A stretch of DNA of 64,000 bases from Malikia spinosa (GCF_002980625.1 NZ_PVLR01000016.1:1-64000), one strand, 5' to 3'. Numbered from the stretch's first letter, positions 32,767-42,288 are shown. Notes: generated by a model from the sequence alone, not told the origin. Translations and numbers: made by a program.

Positions 32767-32867
32767 CGTTTCTGGCGCTTTACAGACTATTCCTGGACAC
32801 CACACAGCCACTCGTGTCACCTCCGTCAACACACCGCTCTTGCGCAGACGGCAATGGACTGGTTGGG

Positions 32868-34844
32868 TTACGAACTGCGAAGGCCGCGCGCCGGCATCTG
32901 CCTACAGACTGCGAGTAGCAAAAGCAGCAAGTCTTTCATTGGGCGTTGGCCATCGAGCAAAAGAATCTGATCATCAATCTGCTTGTCCAGCGCTGCAATG
33001 ACTTCTAGCCATGCTGACAGCTTAAGGGCAAGGACCGTGTTGTCGCATGGCACGACCAGTTTGGCATCGCAAAGCGCCGCAGGAGGTGCATCGGCAATGT
33101 GATGCGAGATGACCCCTAGCAATGAATTTTCGGCTCCGTCGAGACCGATTGCCAGCGATCTAGCGCGATCGCCGCTGCCGTGGCGGATGGCAGTGCTGCT
33201 GCTCCCATCGCTTTTTTCATTGCTCATCACAAGGCGTACGTTGACACCAGCAGCACAAGCCAGCACCGCCAGTAGCAGTTGCAACGGGTGACCATCGAAT
33301 TCAAGTGCAATCCAGTCCTCGACCCGCCAGCCAAGAGCCGGAAGGCAGGCAACCAAGGCCGCATGGAGGCGGCACAGGTCAGCGCCTGTCAGCACCTCGC
33401 CGCCGTCCAATACCAACAGAGGCGAGTTGCAAGAAGTCAGATTGATCCCAAACTGGGTCAGCGAGTCATCGTCAGGTGGCAACTGGTTGCAGTGAAAGCG
33501 CTGCAACTGATGGGCCGCTTTCGAGATTGGCGCGGCAAGCACAAGCTCGATGGCACATAAATATTCCAGCGCCTTGCTCGTGGGTAGGATTTGCGAACCG
33601 GCGGCGGGAGCAACTTCTGGATTGCCCTGGGGAACAGAAGGTGCGCCTGATGGGAGGTCAAAGTACGATCCCATGCTCCCATGGTCCTCGCCGAGCACCG
33701 CCAGCAGCACTGTGGCCAGCGCGACATCATCGAGCGGCACCGGTTGCGCTGGCAATATTGCTTCGTAGATGGGGTGCCTGGTTAGCAGGTGACCAACCAT
33801 GCCATCGTGCTGTGCGGACGCAACGCTTGCTGAACTTCGGCCCAAGTGAAAGCGAAACAGTGGACTCACGATGTGGCGCCAGGATGAAAGCGCTGGCGCC
33901 GTGACGCCAAGCCCGGCATCAGACACAGACAGCAGACAAGCCAGGCCGTTGTAATGCCGCATATCTGGTTCATCACACAACTCAGCACCAGGCGGCTGCC
34001 TGAACAGCGTCTCCTCGCTCAAGATCCAACCCTGCCGCGAGCCGTCCTGGGTGACCGAGTCTAGCCAGGCGCGGTAATCGCGGCCGTGGAACTGATGGCA
34101 TCCACGCTCGAAATAGGGCTCTGGCTGGCTGTTGGTCAGATGCAGATGTGCGAACACGATCGGACCATGCGGCTTCGTCACCCGCAGGCATTCGCCAGCA
34201 AACGGATAAAACCGATAGCGATGCAGTGAGTCGAGCGCATGAAGAAAGGTGATCGATGCATCGGCAAGTGGCAGTGGGCGCTCTGGATGGGTCAGAATCA
34301 AATCGAGATTAGAGGCCCGTCGATCAAGATTGAGCCAATAACCAAACCCTCGATAGCCGAGGACGCTGCTATCACCTTCCCAGATCGAGATCACACGATT
34401 CTCGGGAAAGCGCCCCGCCAGCCACTCGCCGCTCCAACCTGTTCGACACCAGGTATCGAGAATGGCATCGCCAGGCGATAAAGCGCGGTCAATGTGGGGC
34501 AGCAGCGGACCCAGTGTACGCGTCGATTCGTTGAACGGCTGAAAAGCCGCATAGGGCTCCAACGTCCCCCTTCGCGCACGTTCGCTTCGGTAGCTGGCAA
34601 GCGACTCGACGCTGCCAAACCAGGCCTGCTGTAGCGCGCGAAGGGCTTCCTGGCTGGCCTGACCTGCATGCAGCAGCGGCTCGGAGAACAAGGCGATGCC
34701 AGAAATGATCGGAATGACGACTGCGCAGCCGTGGCATTGCAGATAGCCCAGTTCGATTCGATCCTCGCGCTCCAGATGCGCTGTGGGCATGAAGGCCTGA
34801 CGGCAGGAGGGACAACTCAGCAGATCGAGGGTAGCGCGATGCAT
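32868..34844 (-). CDS. Zinc-ribbon methyltransferase with adenylation-domain-like tail
   Basis: A 658-residue protein, last gene of the dlt-like operon. Residues 8-52 form a Trm112-like zinc ribbon (LLSCPSCRQAF ... YLQCHGCAVVIPIISGIALF). An S-adenosylmethionine-dependent methyltransferase-like domain follows (about 120-250), with motif I as AILDTWCRTGWSGEWLAGRF and PLPLADASITFLHALDSLHR. From about 470 the tail (SPLLVLDGGEVLTGADLCRL, then DWIALEFDGHPLQLLLAVLA) resembles the first lobe of an adenylate-forming enzyme but lacks the ATP-binding core, and the frame stops at 32868, 146 bases from attR. The tail may be a truncated third ligase. Substrate unknown; methylation of an acyl or aminoacyl group is a guess. 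Confidence 0.7.
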   Translation of the reverse strand: MHRATLDLLSCPSCRQAFMPTAHLEREDRIELGYLQCHGCAVVIPIISGIALFSEPLLHAGQASQEALRALQQAWFGSVESLASYRSERARRGTLEPYAAFQPFNESTRTLGPLLPHIDRALSPGDAILDTWCRTGWSGEWLAGRFPENRVISIWEGDSSVLGYRGFGYWLNLDRRASNLDLILTHPERPLPLADASITFLHALDSLHRYRFYPFAGECLRVTKPHGPIVFAHLHLTNSQPEPYFERGCHQFHGRDYRAWLDSVTQDGSRQGWILSEETLFRQPPGAELCDEPDMRHYNGLACLLSVSDAGLGVTAPALSSWRHIVSPLFRFHLGRSSASVASAQHDGMVGHLLTRHPIYEAILPAQPVPLDDVALATVLLAVLGEDHGSMGSYFDLPSGAPSVPQGNPEVAPAAGSQILPTSKALEYLCAIELVLAAPISKAAHQLQRFHCNQLPPDDDSLTQFGINLTSCNSPLLVLDGGEVLTGADLCRLHAALVACLPALGWRVEDWIALEFDGHPLQLLLAVLACAAGVNVRLVMSNEKSDGSSSTAIRHGSGDRARSLAIGLDGAENSLLGVISHHIADAPPAALCDAKLVVPCDNTVLALKLSAWLEVIAALDKQIDDQILLLDGQRPMKDLLLLLLAVCRQMPARGLRSS

Positions 34845-34853
34845 GCCTATGAC

Positions 34854-34991
34854 CTAGCGATGCAGGTATAGAAAAGCAGCTGCCGGACGGTCCCAGCAGT
34901 ACGCAAGCAGTAACAGCAGCAAGGCGTACCAGAGACTGAGCAAGATATCTGCCATCAAGGGTGAGCAGTGAGCGTTTAGCCATGCATGCAT
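34854..34991 (-). CDS. Small single-span membrane peptide, DltX-like (45 aa)
   Basis: A 45-codon frame starts 10 bases after the MBOAT stop, with AGGA spaced nine bases before the ATG, and ends nine bases before the methyltransferase start. It has one strong membrane span (ILLSLWYALLLLLLAYCW, about 15-32) and an aromatic C-terminus DRPAAAFLYLHR. In Gram-positive dlt operons DltX is a ~50-residue single-span peptide with a conserved aromatic C-terminus that helps DltB transfer the acyl group. Size, position, topology and the FLYL end fit; the functional assignment is inference. A second in-frame ATG at 34955 would give 33 residues. Confidence 0.6.
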   Translation of the reverse strand: MHAWLNAHCSPLMADILLSLWYALLLLLLAYCWDRPAAAFLYLHR

Positions 34992-35001
34992 GCAGCGGGT
35001 C

Positions 35002-36111
35002 CTAGAGGGATGACAGCCAACTGGCGACAGCCTTGGTGACTGGAAAGCTGAACAATACGAAATGCAGCGTCATCAGGGTCGCGACAATGTTCCACCACAG
35101 ATGGTTGCGGAAGGCGACTCCAGCAGTATGCTGGACGAAGGCTCGGTGCGCTGCGATGCCAAGTCCGTGATAGACACCCCACAGCAGGTATCGCAGCGAA
35201 AATTCGTGCCACAGGCCCAGTACTACCATGGCTGCCAGAACGCCCATGACCGGTCTGCGGCTGATGGCCAGCACTGGCGCATAGACATAGTCTCGACACC
35301 AGTGCGCCAGCGAGATGTGCCAACGCCGCCAGAACTGAGTAATGTCTGAAGCCAGGAACGGCCAGTCGAAGTTTTCTCGAAGGCGAAACCCAGTCATTGC
35401 GGCGGTTCCAATCGCAATGTCGCTGAAACCGCTGAATGCGATGTAGAGATTGCACCATGACAGGATCAGACCCAGATAGTCCGTGAGCAGTGTTGCGGGT
35501 GCGGTAACCTCCAGCAGAGGATGGATTTTTTGCTGCAACAGGTAGTTACAGATGAAGACGATCTTGACCATGCCGTAGAGCACGCGCTCAAGCCCGCTTG
35601 ACAGCAAGCTCGGATCTCGGCGGTGGCGCCGCAGGTCACGAATGAAATCATCAAGGCGATGAATGGGCCCGACCGGCAGCGATCCAGGCAGCAACAGGTA
35701 AGCCAAAAATTCAACCGCCGTGTGATCGCGCAGGCCACCTTTGTAGTGCTCAATCAGCACGTGAATGAGTCGAAGTGTGGAGAAAGCCATGCCCAAAGGC
35801 AACACGACACCAGAGGCAATACCGGAGCCGAAACCGCGTGGCGCCGTAACAATGAATGCGAGGTAGCCAGTCGCCAACAGCAGCACACCAGCGATAGTGG
35901 CGAGGTACCGGCCCTTGAAGCTTCGCGTCACCACCAGCACGACACAAGCGCCGAAAGCCAGTAGAGCCAATGAAAAGATATCGGCCATTGCGAGAAAGCC
36001 GACACCAGCAGCCAGCAGGGCGTAAGTGAGCCAGGTTTTCGGTACCAGCCAGGCAGCAGCCGATGCGAATGCACACCACCCAATGAGCAGGCTCAGCAGT
36101 GATTCGCTCAT
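35002..36111 (-). CDS. MBOAT-family O-acyltransferase (DltB/AlgI-like)
   Basis: A 369-residue polytopic inner-membrane protein, about ten spans. The family core is clear: FWRRWHISLAHWCRDYVYAP (about 265-284), followed by LGLWHEFSLRYLLWGVYHGL with the likely catalytic histidine (about 302-322). LPVGPIHRLDDFIRD near 145 matches the PGP-like segment of AlgI/DltB proteins. Such proteins take acyl groups from a cytoplasmic carrier and pass them to an acceptor outside the membrane. Its start overlaps the stop of the SGNH gene (ATGA). It is shorter than AlgI (about 470) and close to DltB (about 400). Confidence 0.9.
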   Translation of the reverse strand: MSESLLSLLIGWCAFASAAAWLVPKTWLTYALLAAGVGFLAMADIFSLALLAFGACVVLVVTRSFKGRYLATIAGVLLLATGYLAFIVTAPRGFGSGIASGVVLPLGMAFSTLRLIHVLIEHYKGGLRDHTAVEFLAYLLLPGSLPVGPIHRLDDFIRDLRRHRRDPSLLSSGLERVLYGMVKIVFICNYLLQQKIHPLLEVTAPATLLTDYLGLILSWCNLYIAFSGFSDIAIGTAAMTGFRLRENFDWPFLASDITQFWRRWHISLAHWCRDYVYAPVLAISRRPVMGVLAAMVVLGLWHEFSLRYLLWGVYHGLGIAAHRAFVQHTAGVAFRNHLWWNIVATLMTLHFVLFSFPVTKAVASWLSSL

Positions 36112-37016
36112 GGCCTTGACTCCAGCAGTGGGCGTAGACGGTCAGCCAGCCATGCCGTGTAATGGGCACGCCCGTCGGCATTCATGTGGCCTGAATCGCA
36201 GAATTCGTCATCGACCAAGGAGCCAGGACTCCATGCAGCGTAACCGAAAGTCTGCGTTGTGCGCTCACGCAACGCAGCGACGTCATCGTCAAGGCTTGCA
36301 GGTACCAGCCGCGTGGCGCGGGGCGCGCGCGGCAGATCGAGAACGGCGATCTGTGTGCCGCGGGCAGTCAAAGGCCTTAGTGCATCGACATAGGACTGCC
36401 ACTGCGCAGGCTTGGCGACACGCCATCTTGCCGCAATGTCTTGATATTTCTTGAGAGAGGCCGGTTGCTGTGTCGCAAGGCAGGAGGCCGGCTCGGGCCA
36501 GACATCGATGCCACGGTTCATTTCAGACGCAGGGGACACGGACCGGAAAACTGCCTGCTGAACCAGTAACAGGTTGTCGCGGAACCTGGTCCGCCAGTCA
36601 GCCTCGCTGTAGCGCCGGTCAACGAACAGCAAGTCGCCCTCGATCAACAACCAGTCTGGAGGCTGTCGCTGCAGAGCCAAGAAGACGGGCCAGAGATCCG
36701 TAAAAGTTGCAGCACTGTAAGCGAAGCGATGAAACACCATCCGCTTTCCGCTTGGATCAATCTGCGCTGCCAACTCGGCGTCGAAGGGCAATGCAAAATA
36801 GGTCTTTGAGGTGCCGATTGCCACCACATGGACTGTCTCTTCCGGTATTGCCCTGTCCAGTCGTGCAAGGTTCAGTACCATCTGCCCGTACGCGTTGGGG
36901 AACAACTGATGGAGGTCGACCAGACTCAGGGTGCCGGGGCCTAGCGCCAGCCAGAACAATGCCAGCAGCCATGTCCGCAGGGACGGCGCCGGCCGTATCG
37001 GCGAAGCCGTCTTCAT
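36108..37016 (-). CDS. SGNH-hydrolase-like membrane-anchored protein (DltD/AlgJ-like)
   Basis: A 302-residue protein with an N-terminal signal anchor (LRTWLLALFWLALGPGTLSL, about 13-32), placing the rest in the periplasm. The block I serine is in HVVAIGTSKTYFALPFD, and the catalytic Asp-His pair is in CDSGHMNADGRAHYTAWLAD near the C-terminus. This matches the DltD/AlgJ/AlgX-type SGNH proteins that work with MBOAT partners to transfer or edit acyl groups on envelope polymers. It starts one base after the ACP-fused ligase stop and overlaps the MBOAT gene by four bases. Confidence 0.82.
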   Translation of the reverse strand: MKTASPIRPAPSLRTWLLALFWLALGPGTLSLVDLHQLFPNAYGQMVLNLARLDRAIPEETVHVVAIGTSKTYFALPFDAELAAQIDPSGKRMVFHRFAYSAATFTDLWPVFLALQRQPPDWLLIEGDLLFVDRRYSEADWRTRFRDNLLLVQQAVFRSVSPASEMNRGIDVWPEPASCLATQQPASLKKYQDIAARWRVAKPAQWQSYVDALRPLTARGTQIAVLDLPRAPRATRLVPASLDDDVAALRERTTQTFGYAAWSPGSLVDDEFCDSGHMNADGRAHYTAWLADRLRPLLESRP

Positions 37017-37017
37017 G

Positions 37018-38856
37018 CTATTTGTCTACTTGCTTACGCTCAATCAGCGCTTGCACCTTATCAAGGCAGTCCAGCGTCATGATCTCGCTCGGCGTTAGGG
37101 TGATACTGAACTCTTCTTCGATCCCCGCCACCAGCTCCATGTGTGCCAGCGAATCCCAGCCGGATATGTCGTTCGGCGTCATGTGCAGCGTCACATTTTC
37201 GGCGGCCATGCGAAAGCAACTTGCGGCAATTGCGCACAGTCGGGCAGGCACATCCTGCTCAAGGGTGGCCACGGCCTCATTAGCGAGCAGCAGATCACGT
37301 GCTTGCTCCAGCGCGACTTTTCCCGATCGCCCACGTGGCAGACTGACTACGCTCTTCAATTGGCTGGGAACCTTGCGCGGCTCCATGTGCGCGGCGCAAT
37401 GTGCCAGCAGGGATTCGACGCTGGTGCCGGGCACCGTCACCACCAGGGATGCAACGGTCTCGCCCCAAACGGGGTCTTCGATCCCGAACGTCACGGCCTC
37501 GATAACGCCGGGATGGCGCTCGAGGACTTCCGTCACTTCCTCTGGATGGATGTTGTAGCCGCCCCGGATGATGATGTTCTTGCTGCGGCCGAGGATCCAG
37601 TAATGGCCGACCTCATCGAGGCGTGCCATGTCACCGGTATGCAGCCAACCGTCCTGCAGGACTTCAGATGTCATTTCCGGCTCGTCAAAGTAGCCGCTCA
37701 TCAGGAGTTCACCTTGCATCAGCAACGCTCCTGTCTCGCCTGACGGCATGTCTTGCCCAGCGGCGTCTACGATGCGCAGCCGGCAGTCTTCGGGCTGACC
37801 AATGCTGCCGGGAACACCGGTCGACTCGTATGGCCCGGCAAAGACGCCACCGACGACGGTTTCTGTAAGTCCGTAGATGTTGATCAGTGGCGTCTGGAAA
37901 AGCGACACGAAGTCCTGCCACAAGCCACGGTCGAGTTGCGCGCCGCAGGAGATCAGACGCTGGAAATCACCGCCTTGAAAGGCATCACGCTGGTCACCGC
38001 CGAGGCGCACGAGAATTGCCAGCATGGTCGGCACTGCAATCATGTGGGTAATTCGCAACTGGTAGACCGCATCGAGTAGAGGCGTGATGCGCGTGACTTC
38101 AAAACGCAGCGGGCGAAAGACTGGACTGGCGTTGTAGAAGCCCATTACCGGCCCCTGGATCATGCCGTCTGCATGGGACAGCATCAGGGTGTTCAGGATT
38201 CGGCTTTGCGGCGTGTAGTCGAGCCTACGCTGCAGTGTCGCCAGGTGTGCGAAAAGCGCACGATGACTGATGCAGACGCCCTTGGGTTGACTGGTGGTGC
38301 CCGAGGTGAAAAGGATGTAGGCCAGCGTTTCCGGGTGAATAGCATCGCGCGGTTCTTGAGGCCTGGCCATGGCCAGGGCCGCCAGAAAACCGCTAACAGG
38401 GGCCTTCTTTCCTAGCAGGCGACCAAGCACCCCGACGGGTGCTGCATGCTCCAGTGCCATCACGCGTGGGCCACCTGCCGGTAGCGCCCAGACATTTGCC
38501 AGTTCCGGATCGAGCACGAGCAGACAAGGCGATGCCTTGGCGATCAGGCTGGCCGCACGTTGCTGGCCTGTGTCGGGGTCGAGGTTGACCACCGTGATGC
38601 CGTTGCAAATCAGTCCAACGAACAACAGCGCGGCCTCAGCGTCGTTTCGGGTCGAGATGACGACACGCTGACCGGCAACGATCTTGGCCTCTTCGAGAAA
38701 TCCTGCCAATGCCTCGATGCGGCGCGCGAGCTCTCCGAAGCTGACAGTCCGGTCCGCTGTGACCAGCCATGGCTGGTCATACAGTTCCTGGCGCGCAATC
38801 GTGCGGTAGCAGGTGAGCGCGTTGGCAATAGGCAGGGGGGAGGATTCAGTGAGCAT
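37018..38856 (-). CDS. Adenylate-forming ligase fused to acyl/peptidyl carrier domain
   Basis: A 612-residue two-part protein. The ANL ligase part (about 1-500) has the ATP loop YILFTSGTTSQPKGVCISHR, the motif NIYGLTETVVGG, GWLHTGDMARLDEVGHYWIL, and RGGYNIHPEEVTEVLERHPG; the C-terminal catalytic lysine is in LPRGRSGKVAL. Residues about 530-610 are a carrier domain with the phosphopantetheine serine in ISGWDSLAHMELVAGIEEEF. It should activate a carboxylate as AMP ester and load it on its own carrier arm. The ATG at 38856 overlaps the previous stop by 11 bases. This combines DltA and DltC functions in one chain. The substrate is not readable from sequence. Confidence 0.88.
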   Translation of the reverse strand: MLTESSPLPIANALTCYRTIARQELYDQPWLVTADRTVSFGELARRIEALAGFLEEAKIVAGQRVVISTRNDAEAALLFVGLICNGITVVNLDPDTGQQRAASLIAKASPCLLVLDPELANVWALPAGGPRVMALEHAAPVGVLGRLLGKKAPVSGFLAALAMARPQEPRDAIHPETLAYILFTSGTTSQPKGVCISHRALFAHLATLQRRLDYTPQSRILNTLMLSHADGMIQGPVMGFYNASPVFRPLRFEVTRITPLLDAVYQLRITHMIAVPTMLAILVRLGGDQRDAFQGGDFQRLISCGAQLDRGLWQDFVSLFQTPLINIYGLTETVVGGVFAGPYESTGVPGSIGQPEDCRLRIVDAAGQDMPSGETGALLMQGELLMSGYFDEPEMTSEVLQDGWLHTGDMARLDEVGHYWILGRSKNIIIRGGYNIHPEEVTEVLERHPGVIEAVTFGIEDPVWGETVASLVVTVPGTSVESLLAHCAAHMEPRKVPSQLKSVVSLPRGRSGKVALEQARDLLLANEAVATLEQDVPARLCAIAASCFRMAAENVTLHMTPNDISGWDSLAHMELVAGIEEEFSITLTPSEIMTLDCLDKVQALIERKQVDK

Positions 38857-40366
38857 GTTCGAAGATTGCTGCAAGAGCATGGCGAAGAAGCTTGCCGTTC
38901 GAGCTGCGTGGCAAGTCGGCCACGCAGCGAAAGGCAACCGGTACCCGGCTGGGACCGAGAATCTCTCGAACCCCCAAGGCCAGGCGCTGCGGAGCGAGAT
39001 CTTCTGGGCTGGCATCCGACAGGGGCACGATCAGGGCCGCGATGCGTTCACCTCCAGCCGCATCGGGCAGACCGAAGACCGCAGCCTGGGCGACGCCAGG
39101 CAGTTGTTCCAGTGCGGACTCGATTTCCCCGGGATAGATTTTTTCTGTGTGGACGGTGTTGATGAATGCGCTCGCGCGACCGGTCAACGTGATGCGGTCG
39201 TCTCCGTCGCGATATGCCAGGTCGCCTGTGCGCAACCATTGCCCGTCAAAGCGCTGGGCCGTCGCGACCGGATCTTCGAGATAGCGCTGCATTGGCAATG
39301 GCATCTCGATCTGCAGTTCGCCGGAGACGCCTGGCTTGGCCTCTTGGCCGTCAGCAGCCATCAGTCGTACCCTGCAGCCGACCGGCCAGCCAAGACTGCG
39401 ATCGCCGGGTTGCCAGCTCTCGATGCGCTGACTCAAGCAAAGACCGACAGTCTCGGTGAGGCCGTAGTAATTGATGACTGGGATGCCATATCGGGCATGG
39501 AAGCGGTCGACCTCTTCAATGTGCAGATCCGCTCCAGTACAGTAAACGGCCTTCAGGCTAGCCAATGTGCTGGGATTCAATCGCGCGCCCTGCAGGTTGA
39601 TTTGTCGCAGCAACATCGGAGCCGCCACCAAGCGTTGGATCCGATGCGTTGCTAGCAGATCGCACAAGGCAAAGAGGTTGCTGCGTTGCTCCACCGCTGC
39701 ACTCACCCAGCTCATGCCTGCCATTGGTGCCGCCAGCATGGCATTGCGAAGACCGCTCATGGTATGCGGCTCTGGGAGGTTGAGCAGGCGTTCGCCACCT
39801 CGCCAGTCGAATGTTTCTACCGCCAGCCGAGCGCTGCGTAGCAAGGCGTCACGTCCATGGACTACGATCTTGGGCTCTCCAGTTGAGCCCGAAGTCAGCA
39901 AAAAAGCGGCGGCTGCATCTGCCGGCATGTCGGCTGGAACAAAAGTTGACTGGCCTGATGCCAGCTCGTTGGCCGACAGCAGCGGCAGATCAGGCAACCG
40001 TGTCTGGAAACCAGCCAGTACAGCTGCAGGGACTACTGCCACGGTCGGGCACAGTCGCAAACAAGTCGACGCAATGCGTGCCAAAGGCCAACTGGTATCC
40101 ACTGGCACAAAAACACCACCGAGCAGCACGGTCGCCCAAAAATGGACGAATGCGGAAAGCCCCTGCCCATCCATGAACAGCACGCGATCGCCAGGACCTA
40201 GTCCGGCAACTCGCAAGCGGTTGGCAGCACCGACGATCAACCTGCCCAGAGCATCGCCTGTGATGGAGCGACTGTCGGCTGCATCGCTAATGGAAAACGA
40301 TCCAGCAGTGACATGCTGGTGATAGAAAGTGACAATGTCGTGGCTATTAGTGTGCATCAAAAGCAA
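38846..40366 (-). CDS. Adenylate-forming ligase (stand-alone), first gene of dlt-like operon
   Basis: A 506-residue ANL-superfamily enzyme. It carries the ATP loop AFLLTSGSTGEPKIVVHGRD (about 170), the motif INYYGLTETVGLCLSQ (about 300), WLRTGDLAYRDGDDRITLTG, and the C-terminal lysine motif LPRSSNGKLLRHAL. There is no fused carrier, so it presumably loads the carrier of the next gene or makes a CoA or AMP ester. Two ligases in one dlt-like operon is odd and may mean two different acyl groups, or an activation and a transfer step. The 41 bases upstream towards the subtilase gene have no obvious promoter. Confidence 0.88.
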   Translation of the reverse strand: MLLMHTNSHDIVTFYHQHVTAGSFSISDAADSRSITGDALGRLIVGAANRLRVAGLGPGDRVLFMDGQGLSAFVHFWATVLLGGVFVPVDTSWPLARIASTCLRLCPTVAVVPAAVLAGFQTRLPDLPLLSANELASGQSTFVPADMPADAAAAFLLTSGSTGEPKIVVHGRDALLRSARLAVETFDWRGGERLLNLPEPHTMSGLRNAMLAAPMAGMSWVSAAVEQRSNLFALCDLLATHRIQRLVAAPMLLRQINLQGARLNPSTLASLKAVYCTGADLHIEEVDRFHARYGIPVINYYGLTETVGLCLSQRIESWQPGDRSLGWPVGCRVRLMAADGQEAKPGVSGELQIEMPLPMQRYLEDPVATAQRFDGQWLRTGDLAYRDGDDRITLTGRASAFINTVHTEKIYPGEIESALEQLPGVAQAAVFGLPDAAGGERIAALIVPLSDASPEDLAPQRLALGVREILGPSRVPVAFRCVADLPRSSNGKLLRHALAAIFEHAH

Positions 40367-40386
40367 GACGTTCAGGCAGCGCTGAA

Positions 40387-41922
40387 TTATGGCCGGCTCA
40401 CGCTGATGCTGCTGACCGCATTCTTGCTGGCGTCATAGACCAGCGATGAACCCGTGACATTGCCCACGCCAAACAGGCTGGTGGTGTAGCTGCGGCTGAT
40501 CGTGCCGCTGTTCAGCGTGCAACTGCCGGTGCTGCCTGTCACGCAAGTCGCAGTGCCACCGGGGCTGAACATGCCGGTCACCGTGGCACCCGCAATCGCC
40601 CCGACGAAGTTGTAGCCGTCATATTGCCGCACCGTCACGGTCGCGCTGGCGCGCCATTTGGTGCCCGACTTCACGCCCTTGCCCGTGATGGCGCTGACCG
40701 CCACCGTCTTGACCACGGGGGTCGCGGGCGCGCCGGCGGCCATCGAATAGACCAGGCGGTTCGGCGAGCCGCTGCCCGCGCCAATCACCTTGTTCGGCGT
40801 GGCATGGCTGAGCAGGAACTCGGTCACGGCCGCAGGCGTCGCACTGCCGTTGGCGGCCAGTGCCAAGGCAGCGACGCCGGTCACATGGGGCGCCGCCATC
40901 GAGGTGCCGCTGAGGGTATTGGTCGCAGTCGTCGAACTGTGCCAGTCGGAACTGATGGCGCTGCCCGGCGCGAAGAGGTCCAGGCAGGCACCGTAGTTGG
41001 AGTAACTGGCTCTCGAATCATTGCTGCTGGTCGCACCGACCGTGATCGCCGAAGGTTCGGACGCCGGCGAGGTCTGGCAAGCATCGGCACTCGAGTTGCC
41101 CGCCGCCACGACCATGGTGACCCCCTTGGCCACCGCGCCGGCCACCGAGGCATTGACTGCAGCAGACAAGCCGCCACCGAGCGACATGTTCGCCACTGCC
41201 GGGCGCAGCGCGCCCTGCCCTGCCACCCAGTCCACCCCCGCGATGATCCCGCTGTAGCTGCCCGACCCGGTGCAATCGAGCACCCGGACCGGCACCAGGG
41301 TCACGGCCTTGGCCACGCCAAACTGGCTGCCGCCGACCGTGCCGGCGACATGGGTGCCATGGCCATTGCAGTCGGTCGTGCCGTTGCCGTCGGCAATGGC
41401 GCTGTAGCCCGCGCTGACACGATTGCCGAAATCCACATGGCTAGCCAGGATCCCGGTGTCGATCACGAACGCATGGACACCGGCGCCCCGGTACTGGTGG
41501 TGGTAGCTGCCGTTGAGGGGCAGCGAAGCCTGGTCGATCCGGTCCAGGCCCCAGGTCGGATTCGGCTGCTGCCAGGGCGGCGTGGCCAGCGCTTCATTCA
41601 AGCTGACCGTTGCGTCCGGCTCGACATAGTCGACCTGGGGGTTGTTGCGCAATGCCGCCACGGCTGCCGCGGGCAAGCGGGCCGCGAAGCCCTTGATCGT
41701 GTGGCGGTAACTGTGCAGCAAGCGTCCGCCCTGCTGCTGTGCCAACTGTGCCGCCAGGGCTGCGGGCTCGGCCACCTCGCGCTTGAAGACGACGATGTAC
41801 TGGTTGTCGATCGGACGCGAAAGCGCAAACGGATGGGTCGCAGCCCCCGGGGCCGCATGCGCAGCCGAAACAACGGTGGCAGCGGCAATGACCACCGACG
41901 AAAATATCCAGGCTTGACGCAT
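40387..41922 (-). CDS. Secreted subtilisin-like serine protease (S8)
   Basis: A 511-residue exported protease. It has a signal peptide ([20 protein letters not shown]), an inhibitor-I9 propeptide ([20 protein letters not shown] to [10 protein letters not shown], about 40-105), and the catalytic domain with Asp in [16 protein letters not shown], His in [15 protein letters not shown] and Ser in [18 protein letters not shown]. The C-terminal ~110 residues form an extra beta-rich domain ([20 protein letters not shown]). It resembles proteinase-K-type subtilases. A GGAG site lies nine bases before the ATG at 41922. Probably secreted for nutrient proteolysis. Confidence 0.95.
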   Translation of the reverse strand: MRQAWIFSSVVIAAATVVSAAHAAPGAATHPFALSRPIDNQYIVVFKREVAEPAALAAQLAQQQGGRLLHSYRHTIKGFAARLPAAAVAALRNNPQVDYVEPDATVSLNEALATPPWQQPNPTWGLDRIDQASLPLNGSYHHQYRGAGVHAFVIDTGILASHVDFGNRVSAGYSAIADGNGTTDCNGHGTHVAGTVGGSQFGVAKAVTLVPVRVLDCTGSGSYSGIIAGVDWVAGQGALRPAVANMSLGGGLSAAVNASVAGAVAKGVTMVVAAGNSSADACQTSPASEPSAITVGATSSNDSRASYSNYGACLDLFAPGSAISSDWHSSTTATNTLSGTSMAAPHVTGVAALALAANGSATPAAVTEFLLSHATPNKVIGAGSGSPNRLVYSMAAGAPATPVVKTVAVSAITGKGVKSGTKWRASATVTVRQYDGYNFVGAIAGATVTGMFSPGGTATCVTGSTGSCTLNSGTISRSYTTSLFGVGNVTGSSLVYDASKNAVSSISVSRP

Positions 41923-41979
41923 TTGACATGTCTCCAAATATGATCAAATCATTTTATACCGCTCACAAATTGAAGCACC

Positions 41980-42276
41980 ATGATCAATACTGCTGACATG
42001 ACTGTCATTGTTCGCCATCTCCGGATCCATGGTCGGGTCCAGGGGGTCTACTACCGCCAGTCGCTGCAGGAACAGGCGCAGGCGCTCGAAGTGACCGGCT
42101 GGGTGCGCAACCGGCTCGACAGCAGCGTGGAAGCCGTGGTCTGCGGTTCACCGCAGGCGCTGGAGCGCCTGATTGAATGGTCCAGGACCGGACCGCCCGC
42201 GGCCGTGGTCAGCGAAGTGGTGGTGACGGAAACGCAGGGCCAGTACAGCGGCTTCGAAAGATTGCCCACGGCCTGA
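41980..42276 (+). CDS. acyP: Acylphosphatase
   Basis: A small cytosolic enzyme that hydrolyses carboxyl-phosphate bonds. The catalytic arginine is in IHGRVQGVYYRQSL and the asparagine in VTGWVRNRLDSSVEAVVCG, both present. Length is 98 residues from 41980 or 92 from the ATG at 41998; the family usually begins shortly before the VRHLRIHGRVQGV strand, so the shorter start is at least as likely. Confidence 0.92.
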   Translation: MINTADMTVIVRHLRIHGRVQGVYYRQSLQEQAQALEVTGWVRNRLDSSVEAVVCGSPQALERLIEWSRTGPPAAVVSEVVVTETQGQYSGFERLPTA

Positions 42277-42288
42277 GCCGGGCTGCAG

